Positions 47,801 through 59,800 of a DNA stretch of 64,000 nucleotides are shown here, in pieces (the stretch's first letter is position 1; every line of letters starts with the position of its first letter). The position numbers were made by a program, and so were the translations under genes. The notes under the pieces were generated by a model. That model saw nothing but the letters and a program-made list of their open reading frames with translations. It made no database searches and was not told where the DNA came from. Source of the DNA: Metellina segmentata (Eukaryota > Arthropoda > Arachnida > Araneae > Tetragnathidae); assembly GCA_947359465.1 (NCBI GenBank), contig OX375881.1, forward strand, positions 75,663,914 to 75,727,913. The letters run 5' to 3'.

Positions 47801-50800
47801 AAGATGATTTATTTCAACAAATATATTTGTAATGAAAATGTATTAAAGTAAATTCGCATTTAAAATGAAAAAAATTCCTAATGAAAATTTTTTTTTACTC
47901 ATAACAAGATTTTTATTAATTTTCAAACTCTGGCAATAAACAGTGCATACTTTTGCATTTGACTTAAATATCACTTCTATCACTAGAAATATTGTGAACA
48001 TCATCTTCCTCTATTAAGGAATTTCTTTCTGTGATCTCTTGAGGAAAAACAACACAATTCTCCTTTGGTGCTGATATTTCATCGGTTTTACTAACGAATT
48101 CAGTTATTAATCGTTGTGCTCATGTTTTGGTTAGGCCATTATATAATTCTCTCTAAGAGGCTGTCAACAACTTCAGTTCACATTAAAACTTCCCAGCACA
48201 TTCCTCATTAGTGCATGTAATATAGAAATAATACTAATGGGTCGTTCCACACCAAATCAACCAATGGTCAAAACATGATGTCTTCAGATCTTTATGATTT
48301 TTTTACATCATATAGTATTAGCTTAGTACAGGGCTCGAAATACCCGGGTGCACTGTGCACGTGAAAATAAAATTGTGCACCTAATTTTTTCCCGCTAGGC
48401 GCACCTGTGCACCTAATTAAAAAACTTAGGTGCACCTAGTGCACCTGTATTAAAAAATATATTTCGAGGCCTGGCTTAGTAGATAAAAAAATACCAAGTT
48501 TTAATTTTTTTGGACCTTTCGTTTTTGAGTTATACATTTTTGAAAAATTCAAAAACACCAGTTTTTAGGAACGTTTTGATATATTTAAAAGCACGTAACT
48601 CAATAACCGCTTGTCCTAGAAAGCTCAAATTTGTACCATTCTCTTTAGATTTACAAGGGCTTTAATTTAACGTATAGCTTGGGTGTACCACGTCAATTTT
48701 TATATATTTTTTTAACTAAAAATTTTTTTTTTTGTAAAAAAACAAAAATTGGAATTTTTAATTTTGATGAAATAAATAAATTTTATACTAAACCTCAATA
48801 GTAAGGTGTGTACAAAGTTTCATGATGGTATTCCGATGGTATCATATTAAAATAATTTTTTATCTGAATCAAGACGTGTGAAAATTTTGTTAATTCGTGA
48901 CTTGTTACCCTAGATAAAAATTAATCTCTTAACCAACACTATTGTATTAAAATTTCATTTACCCTATTTTATTCAAACAACAAATTCAACTTACTTTACA
49001 TTCAAGGAACAAATTTTTATTCTTTTAGCACTTGAAATTAGTAAATGTGAGTTCTCTTCTTTGCCAAAACTTGTGCTGCTTCGGCCATCTCATCTGCTGG
49101 AACTCGGTAGATTCTAACTGTTGCAGTGGTTGGATGTCATGTGCACAAAATATTGCTCATCGGCAGTGCTAAGGTGCTCTCCTAGGATTTGTGTATGATA
49201 GCAATGGCCGTTTTGGGTGAAGAAAGGACACAAGAATTTCCCTTTCAACATTGTCTTTTGAGTCAAAATGCGCCTATCATCGCTCTTTATCGTAAGCACA
49301 AGGGACAAAACCCACAATTTCTTCAAATGGAATGTCATCATTACCAGGGATAATTTGTACCCTATGTGCTTCTGAGTCATCAAAAATGAGTAGATTTTGG
49401 TTTTGACACTATTTAGATCTAGAAGAATGAAGGCATGAAATTTATGGGTCTGTGAGACTGCCACAGCTATTTCAAATCATGGTTTTAGAATCTTTTCTTC
49501 ATTTATATACTCTTCATCGGTTACATAAAAAAATGTGATGGATAACAAACTTTTCACACCCTGCTGAAAAAGTGTTAGAATTTGGTTATCTAATGGATTT
49601 TGGAGGCTGGCTTTGGCGGCAAGCCTTTTTGCTGTACCCCTTACTTCATCACAAACTCTCTTCTCATTTTCAAATTTGGTGTCAACACACATACTGTCGT
49701 AGTTCATGATTTTCAGAAAAGTCATAGTCCAGAAAGTTAATCCTGTCTGAGAAATTATATGCCAAATCATTAGTTAGATATTTGAAAAAGCTGTACTATT
49801 TTCCAGATGGTTCAGCTGAGCAGTGCATAATTCATAAGAATTTTCTGAACCTTTGCTATCACAAAGAGGACTTTGATGGACTTGAGGCTGTGGCACTTTT
49901 ATGCCACAACATATGGGAAGCAAATTTGTGATGGAGTAGGGGATATGGTAAAAAGGCTTGCTGCTAAAGCCAGTCTCCAGAATTTATTACAAAACCAAAT
50001 TATAACACTTTTTCAGTGTGAATATTTGCCATCCATCAAATTTTTTTATGTAACCGATGAAGAGTATATAAATAAAGACAAGATTCTAAAACCATTCTTT
50101 GAAAATGCTGTGGCAGTCTCAGGGACCCATAAATTTCATGTCTATATTCCTCTAGATCTAAATAGGGTCAAAACCAAAATCTACTCATTTTCTGATGACT
50201 CAGAAACACATAGGGCCTGGTGATGATGATATTCCATTTGAAGAAATTGTAGGTTTGTCGCTTGTGCTTACGATAAAGAGTGATGGTTGGCGCATGTTGA
50301 CTCAAAAGACGATGTTGAAAAGGAAATTCTTGTGTCCTTTCTTCACCCAAAACGGCCATTGCTATCATACACAAATCCTAGGAGAGCACCTTAGCACTGC
50401 CGATGAGCAATATTTTGTGCACATGACATCCAACCACTGCAACAGTTAGAATCTACCGAGTTCCAGCAGATGAGATGGCCGAAGCAGCACAAGTTTTGGC
50501 AAAGAAGAGAACTCACATTTACTAATTTCAAGTGCTAAAAGAATAAAAATTTGTTCCTTGAATGTAAAGTAAGTTGAATTTGTTGTTTGAATAAAATAGG
50601 GTAAATGAAATTTAAATACAATAGTGTTGGTTAAGAGATTAATTTTTATCTAGGGTAAACAAGTCACGAATTAACAGAATTTTCACACGTCTTGATTCAG
50701 ATAAAAAATTATTTTAATATGATACCATCGGAATACCATCATGAAACTTTGTACACACCTTACTATTGAGGTTTAGTATAAAATATATTTCTTTCATCAA

Positions 50801-53800
50801 AATTAAAAATTCTGATTTTTTTTTTGCAATTTTTTTTTAGTTAAAAAAAAAATATATAAAAACTGATGTGGTTCACCCAAGCTATATGCTAAATTAAAGC
50901 CCTTGTAAATCTAAAGAGAATGGTACAAATTTGAGCTTTCTAGGACAAACGGTTTTTGAGTTACGTGCTTTTAAATATATCAAAATGTTCCTAAAAACGG
51001 GTGTTTTTGAATTTTTCAAAAATGTATAACTCAAAAACGAAAGGTCCAAAAAAATTAAAACTTGGTATTTTTGGTCATATTGATGAGTAGAACACAATCA
51101 CTAAATATGATACATTTTGAAAACCTCAAGGTTTAAAATAATTTTTTTATTGGTTGATTTGATGTGGAATGACCCTAATATGACAATTTTTTTTTTTTGG
51201 AAAATTTAGGCAAAAAATTAAGAATTGGCTTGGCCCACACAGGTTAAATCAAAATGACTCGCATAAAAAGAATGAAATATTTGTTTTTAATTCATTTTAA
51301 GTCAAATTCATGTAAAAAAAGTTTGCAAAGACAGAATTGGGTGTATTGCTTAACACCAACCTGTTAATATAAAACTTTTTAATTTTAAACTAACTTTTTA
51401 ACTATGTTTTACTGATTATATCTTTTATTGCTGCTATCACTTTTTAAATTATGTTATATCTTGCATAATTGTAATCATCATTGCTCATATGGACTTAAAC
51501 TTTTTGCATGCACTTACAGTAACTTTTAGGAAGCTGCTATTTTATCTTTCCATTAATTGTAAAATTTTTATCTCGTGTTTGGTGCAGTATGTCTATGTTT
51601 GGAAGTTGTACCTATAAAACCAAGCCTGTAAAATTACTTACTAATAGTCTTACTCAGTTTTCTTATCAATATTACAGAAATTTCGATTTACTAACAATTT
51701 TTTCTTGTTTTGTGTAATCTTATTACATCTGTATGAGCATTTTTATAGTTCATGTATTAAGTTTACAGAATTTAATTAAAAAATACTCCCATTTAGGTCA
51801 CCCAATGGTAACTTTATTTTTGGACAAAATCTCCATGAAAGGGCTCTCGTAAGTTTATTTATCTTTTCCTTTTGGTTTGAATGTTAACTTGTTTAATTCT
51901 AAGATTTAAAAACAAAGAAATATATAGGATTTACAGTAACCACTCTCAATAAATCATCTTGGGAAGCTAGAAATAAGTGCTATATTCAAACGGAAGTGAT
52001 ATAGTAAACATGGAGAAAAACTTAGAACTAGAAAAGAATACACCTAACATAAAATTGCATGATTTTTTACGTAGCATATGTCTTACCTTTCGAAACTCGT
52101 GTACCACACATGAAAAATATAAATCGTACATTAATAAACTAATCTGTTTCAAAAGATCATTAAACAAAGAATGTTATAAATACTCATTGATTTTGCAGTG
52201 ACGTCATTGGCTGATACAATTGCAGCGTAAAGGTGTAACCAAAAATGCACACTGCCGCTCACATTAATTTAGTCTAGCTCCGGCCTTTCTGAGAGTACGA
52301 AGTTTGAAGTGTCATTTGATTAGTCTCTGCACTTCATAAGTAACTAGCCACTGTGTGGCTAGCACGGCATTGTCCGTGCTGTACTTTGTGGGGTTAGGTG
52401 TGTCCATTGTGAACCCTCGCCAACCACCTGTGTTTGCTAGGCAAACCAACACAATGGAGAGAGCTGTAATGGCCTTGTCATTGTGAAATGCAGCCAAATT
52501 CGAATTGCAAAGAGAACCAATTGGTGTGACCTCCCAATCTCTTGCAGAGGGGTGCCAGCTCAGGTGTTATCTTGTCATCTGACCGTGGTTCAAAATTACA
52601 CGGTGTTGTCCTCTTGTCTTCCCCTTCGGGGATTGATCCCGGACCGTCGTCAATAGCCCGTTGTGTTGCTCTAGTGCGACGTTAATTGAAAATCACCCAA
52701 TTTCCTTGGATATTTTCCTTAGGGGATTGAACCCTGACACTTGTCAATAGCATGTTATGTTGATCTAGTACAACATTAATAAAAAAATTACCAATTACCT
52801 AGGATTTTTACCTTAGGGGATCGAGCCCATTGTGTTGCTCTAGTACGACGCTAACTAAAAATTAACAATTAACCGGACCGTCGTGAATAGCGTGTTGTGG
52901 ATTGATCCCGGATCGTAGTCAATAGGTCGTTGTATTGCTCAAGTACATTAATTAAAAATTACTGAATAACCTAGGATATTTTCCCTAGGGGATTGATGCC
53001 GGAGGGTCGTCAACAGCACGTTGTGTTGCTGTAGTATTATTAATTCATAGTGTTATTAAATCCAATTAAAATTTTCCGCAGATGTAAAATTCGTTGAAAT
53101 TCTAACTACATATTCCCATTTCATAAAACATAGTAGAATTGATTCTCGGTGAAAATCTACTTGTTTCTTTCCAAGGTCAACTGCTTAAGCAATTGATCCC
53201 AGACCTTCATCAATAGCCTGTTGTGTTGCTCTATTACGACATTAATTAAAATTACCATTCCGAGGTCAATCGCAGCGAAAGCTGACGGCTGAGTCAGAGG
53301 GCCAAAAAAGAAAGTGAATAAAATATTGTAGAATTTCTGTTGATTCTTGTATTATTTCTAAAATCCATCTTATACACATGCATCTTTTACACATATTACT
53401 ACAATGCCAAACAATTCTCTATTTTCTAAAAATTAAGAGTTAAAGTTTGAATAAGACAGTTGAGAAAATTGAATGGTGAAAGAGGAGTAAGAAAACATGC
53501 TTTTTTAACTTAAAACAAAGAAAAAGTGAGTCATATTTTAAAAATTTTGCAACTTAACTGTGTGTCTTATTTTTAACACAACAAATAATGAAATGTGTTG
53601 GTTTGGGTGACGCTGTATCTTTTAACCTGAAATTACTCCGATAATAGGGTGATAGAAAAATTAGAAGTGTTGTTTAATAGAAATACTTTTAAATGTTAAG
53701 GTCATTATCAATTTTAAATTAAATAGATTAATAGACCAAAATTAAAGGTAATTTTTTTTTATTTTCTTGACTACAAAGTACTATTTTGCTGCTTATCTGA

Positions 53801-56800
53801 ATTTTTAAAATTAGCAATGCTTGTAGAAGTCAAATGTTACTTTAGAAACAATTAATTAAATTCAATGAAATAAGTCTATCCCATATGTGTTTGAGGAAAA
53901 CAAATTTTAAAAGTAAGCATTTTGTACTTGATTACTTATCCCCGAGGGAGTATACCTCTACACTTATTAAAATAACCATATCTGGCAAGAAATTTAGGTA
54001 ATCTTAATTGTAAAAAGGTATTCAACTCTCTTGAAAACCTCACATACAGTTAACTGTGGGTAAAACAAGGTTTAATGAGATAAAGTCCTATGACTTTCAG
54101 CGATTGTCCTTGTGCCAAAACATTGTTGGCAGTAAATTAAAAAAGGCTGTTATTGTAAAATGCGTAATTTTGTTGATATTTTATAAATTTTTTTGTTTGT
54201 TTCTGTGTTTGTGTGTCTTGGAGAATGTAGCAAAATTTAATTTTGATAATTTATGCAACATATAAATTTACGAAAGCATAAACATTAACTTATGGTTTGG
54301 ATATCTTTTTGAAAGTTTATCGATTTCAGTGTACCTCAGTTTTCGTAAAGCAACATTTCCATCGTTCATCAACGCATCTCTCAAATGTGCATACTGTTCC
54401 ACTCTCAAAGTCCTCCGATTCAATCGTATGTACAACACCCTTTCCGATTCAATCTTGGAATACATATCGACAATAAATTGATGGAGCAAGTCTTTGCTTC
54501 TCAGTAAAACATTGAAATTTGAAGAGGGCACCATCATCCTGTGAGCGTAGAACTACGTAGAAGAATTGTTCTTGGTTTGCATAAATGATCCAAATCCAAG
54601 ATTGGTTGGAGTGCAGTAAAGACCATTTGAAGACTGTTGACATTTTTAGGAAACCAAATAATACAAAAATATAATAATAAATTAATTTTAAAATGTTCTA
54701 CATTAAATTTAAAATTGGGATTAAATATCACTTTACTTTCCATAAGATATCCAAACCAAAATGATAAAAATTAACTATATGAAAACTGAAGTACTATACA
54801 GAAACAAACAAAAAATTGCATGAATGAAACAAACCAAAAATTGCATAAAAGATTAAATATCGTATAACTTTAAAAAAGATATCCAAATAATCCAAACTAA
54901 AAGTTAATATGCTTTAAAAATGATAATACAAACTATTGTACTCTAAAAATGAAACAATAAAAAAGTATTGCACAACGATGATCCAGTTCCAAGAATGGAG
55001 GGTGAACAGTAAATTAAAAGAAACATATAGATTATGATAATCCAAACTAAAAGTTAACGCTAACTAAAAGTTAATATTCTTTTAAAAAAGCAATAAATTT
55101 TTTTAAAGGATATCCAGTAATCGGCCGTCTTAACACGCACAGTAAATATGGATTTAGAAGATCCGAGACCATCTGAGATAGTTGGTATTCGGAGGAAAAC
55201 AATAATAATTAACTATCTCATTAAATTAATTTTGAAATGTTCTAGATTAAATTTAAAAATTTGGGCAGGACTATAAAATTGCAAAAAATTTGGACTACAT
55301 GTGTGCCTAATTTCATTAATGTAATTGCCATAGATTCATCAGGACATGGCGAACACTCAATACACGAACTTCATTTTATAATAATAGAGATTAGCAGGCC
55401 AGTATGGCGTTGTCCGTGAGTGTTTTAGTTCTTTTAGTGTTCGTACTGATACTGAAAACATTAAAAAGAAAAAACAATAATTTTAAGAATCAGTCCCACC
55501 TCCATCCAACATGACACGGGCATGTCACAAATTCGCTTAAAATTCGGACTACCTGAGATATTGATCTGGTGTACAATTTTCCTCAGATTTCAAATCCATT
55601 GAAATTTTTACAATCTGTAATGATTGCGAAAATAGAAAATCTCAGTCCTTTTTGTATTTGTTATGAATATCTTCGTCAAATGTGGGCAAATTCATATTGA
55701 GAAAATATAAAAGTTTCTAGTGAAAAATTATTTATTTAAAAAAAAATCACTGTTAAGGTATTCCTATTGCTTTGATTCGCCAACCAAATGGAAATATGTA
55801 GCCTATTGGATAACAGCCATCACAGCATTACCATCACCATTGTCAAATGCAGCCAAATTCGAATTACGAAGTTTTCACAATCTTCTGCGAAAATATAAAT
55901 ATTGAATTGAAAAATTCTAAAGAAATTTCTAATTCTAAAAAAAATAATAATACTATTAAATGCCATCTAATGAATTTTAAAATGTTCTTGATTGAATTTT
56001 AAAAATCGGGCTTGTGCACAAAAATGTGCCACTACCTGTGTACCAAATCTATACTGGAAGTGCCATAGATTCGTCAGGACAATGTGTACATGCAGACAAA
56101 CACTTCCTATTATTATAGAAGAGATAATAGGATTAAAACCCAAGTATTTAATACTTGTTTAAATATCGAACTTCAAAGTGTGGAAAATCATAAAAATTTC
56201 GAAGTGCTCAAATATATATGCATAATAAACAACAGAAGAATTATAGAAAATATCAACAGAAAGATCAAGAGATGGGGCACACAATGAGATCTGAATATCC
56301 GACACTGAGTGTCAATGGGCTTAGCTGGAGTACTTGAAAGTATAAGCCTTGTGCTGTCAAGGTGAACAAACACCTGTTACAAGTGCTCCACCGCTCAGTT
56401 CGATGCAAATAGCACATCTGATGACATAAACCTTTCATTATATAAGGATGTTCAACTCATGCAGGTTGGTAATGAGCCACAAACTTTAAAATCAACAGTG
56501 AATGCACCAATTGTAATTTATGTGTGGAACAATGATTATTTAATGTGTGAAATTAAAACAGTGTAGTACTAATTTCTTTCACTCTCATTAACCATATGGG
56601 CTCACTGACGTATTCTATTCCTCAAACGTCTGTGTACCGACACAGCCTTGTCCACAGCTGAGTTCGATGCAAATAGCATATCTAATGACATGAACATTTT
56701 ATAATCAAAGGATATTTAACCCATAGAGGTTGGTAATGAGCCACAGCCTTCAACAGCAAGTGCACCAATTGTGATATGTTCGGAGCGATGAACATTTGAT

Positions 56801-59800
56801 GCGTGAAATTGTAACAATGTAGTGATAATTTCTTTCACTCATTCACCAGATGGCCTTGTAACGTATTTTATGCCTTAAACATAGCGTCCGTGTCCTAACA
56901 CAGCCTGTTCGTTTTTTTGTTTTGTCATGAACTGTGATCTAAAAATGCATGATGTCAAGAATATTATCTTTTACAGAATAAATATACAACTCATTGCACA
57001 TTAAGGACATTTTCTTGAAAACAGCTAAAATACTTAGGTTTGTTGGAGTGTCTTGTAATCATCCCAGTCCGTAATTTTACTATGAATATTGCTTCAGGCT
57101 GTGAATATGAGAATTCATACATAGTTGTCAGTCACAATGATTCAATTATGCAATCTGATCAACATTAAAAGATAGATTGAAACATACAGGTAAACAACCT
57201 AAAATAAAAATTTTTATTAAAATTATGTGAACTATAAATGTATTAAAAAATGTCTTAAATGAACATACAAAAATAAAATGTAGAAATAAACATACTAAAA
57301 TGAAATGTAGAAATAAAATACACTGAAATTAATGTTGACCTACATTAAATTTTAAGTTAATGCTCTTTGTACAGGGTGGTAACAGAACCGGGAAATCAGG
57401 GAATTCTCGGGAAACTTTTTAAATCTGGAAATCTCGGGGAAAATTTCCAAATTTCACAAACAATCGGGGAAATTTTGATAATTTAAACTGCAACTATCAT
57501 CGCTTGTTCTATTTTGAGATGCGCGATTACGAGTACTTTAGAGAATTGAATCCACCAAAATTTTAATTTGAATAAAGAAGTCTTGAGTCGTAATTTTCGA
57601 ACACCATGAAAACTGCCGCCTTGGTTTTCGTGGCCGCCATGAGACCGGCGATGCAATTTATGGTATACAGTTTGAAATTTGTGTAACTAGTGATGTTTTT
57701 TGTGTTCTAAATTAATATTTTTTGCTTGCAATTACACACATTTTTGTAGAATTTTTTGGTACAGCTCCAGTCTGCGTTTATAGCGGTGGAAACGGTCTGA
57801 ATGCTTTTTTAGGCGCTCTTCTAAAGTTGCCAATTTGAGGAATTATTTCAAATGAACCAGTGAAATCAAACAGCAGTATTACGGATTTTGAGAGAACTTC
57901 TTAGCATATTAAAAATTTCATGGTTCATTCAAATTCAGGTTGCCATGAAAACTGCAATATTCACAATACAGATTGGTTGTCTTAACCTCCCACACATAAC
58001 TCGCTACTAGAAGCAAAAGTTTCAAGACCGTTGCCACCACTATAAGCATAGACTGAAGACGTACTAATTTTTTATGTATATTTGCATTTGATTTTTATGA
58101 AGAGTAGGATAATGTAGGGTCAGATGTAAAATGTCCATCGTCAAAATATTTTGAATTTTTTCTCCAGTTTTTTCAATTGTTATTGTTGGAGTTCCATTAA
58201 GGGTTCCAACCCTTACAATGACAATAAAAATATTTGAAGAGAAAAAATACAAAATATTTGTGGACAATGATCTTTTTACCCCATCTGACCCTAAATATTT
58301 AAAAATATTGTCGTGGGTACTATATATAGATACCAATTACGGATCATGACATTTCTTATAGGAATTGTAAAATCTGGGAAATATCAGAGAACTTTTTTTT
58401 GAGGATTTTGTTGCCACCCTGTTGCAGGTTGTCTGGTTAAAAAATATATACTAGTTAATGTTTTGGGTTTCAAATACATCCAAGAAATAGTGTAAAATTT
58501 GTCTGCAATTCAACTATTTAGCCTGGCAGTGTGTATTACTCAGCAAAATCTCAAATTCTATTGATTAATTTGTATTTTATATGTTTTGAAGGGAACAAAG
58601 TTCATTGCTAATTTGTCTAGTTAAGATCAATGTCTAGAAATGTTTGATTTTTAGTCAAAGCAATTGCAAAAAAGTCAAAACAAGATGCTTCTATTATTAG
58701 CACGTAAAAATATATCTAGTTTTCTGTTTGTCATTACTACATATTCTCTATAATGTATTCATTTTCTGTATTGATTTTTTAAACAGAATTACGATACACA
58801 TTCTGAACAACCTTTGTCACCATCAGATTCACATAATTTGACATTTGAGGAAGCAGCTTTACAAAAAGAAGAATTGGAAAAAATGGAGAGGCAGAATCAA
58901 GAAGGTAATTTAAAGTTTTTTTTCTCAAGTCACAGGCTTTTTATAAAAATTGCAGGAAAAAATTAAAAAAAAATTGAGTAAAAAAGATTATAATTGGAAT
59001 AAATTTGTTTCCTTTTAGATAAAACAAATCTCTTGATTTCTGTTAAATATTTTTCATGTCTTCAATGCATATAAACTAGGATTAATTCATTAAAATTTTT
59101 ATATAAATTATATGATAAATCACTAATGATCATTTTTTTTATCTGTATCCTCTAAGTTTAGTACCTAATTGCTTTTTTCAATAAAATGATAAATTTTATA
59201 TTTGACCTGAAAATATTTTTTTGAAATGTTTTTTTTTATAAGCTGTTTCATTTCTAATTTGTTAAATTGAAATATGTTACTCTTTATGACTACCTGATGC
59301 TCCAACTGTTTTGTGTGATATTGTCAATTCAAAAATACATATAACAGGGATGAGATTCTTCCGACTTTTATCATTTTTAAGAAAAAAATTCCGATTTTTG
59401 CCTTTTTGTCATCTATAAACGTAAAATGCGCCAAATGAGACATATCTCGGCAACATTGCACTCCTAAATTTTGCCAAGCTGATAAGTCTGCAAATTTCTA
59501 TTTTAAAAGAATCCTTAGTAGCAAATAAGTTGAATGGCAAACCTGGATATCTTGGATTTTGAGCAAGTTAACATACGTTGTTGCTGTAAATTTTGTAGGT
59601 AAAGCTACGTTTTCCTAAGAAAGTGGAGCTGTTATCTAGCAGCCGTGGTACGTCATGATACGGCGGAAAAGGTATAAATGAAATATTTTAAGTTGATCAG
59701 CTTTTAATGGGCGGTTTTTCTTTCAACTAGAAAATAAGATGCTCGGTTATTTAACCGATAAAGTATTTCGTCTTTTATGGTAACCTTGCCAAGCGGAAAA

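Larger units (their letters stand above)
48239..51175. mobile_element. 2.94-kb fold-back element with captured gene in both arms
   Basis: Left end GGGTCGTTCCACACCAAATC; right end, reverse-complemented, GGGTCATTCCACATCAAATC. Flanked by TAAT on both sides. The arms (about 48239-49660 and 49915-51175) are inverted copies over about 1.26 kb, with a centre of about 250 bp that is not repeated. Each arm holds a fragment of the same gene. An 8-bp-duplication hAT element sits only in the left arm. In RANBP3 intron 8. Confidence 0.85.
52344..55390 (-). mobile_element. 3.05-kb Helitron, autonomous-derived, decayed
   Basis: On the minus strand it starts TCTCTATTATTATAAAATG preceded by A and ends GCTAGCCACACAGTGGCTAG followed by T. 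It contains a Helitron_like_N fragment at 54268-54537 and a 94-bp tandem repeat near its 3' end. The helicase part is missing. In RANBP3 intron 9. Confidence 0.82.
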
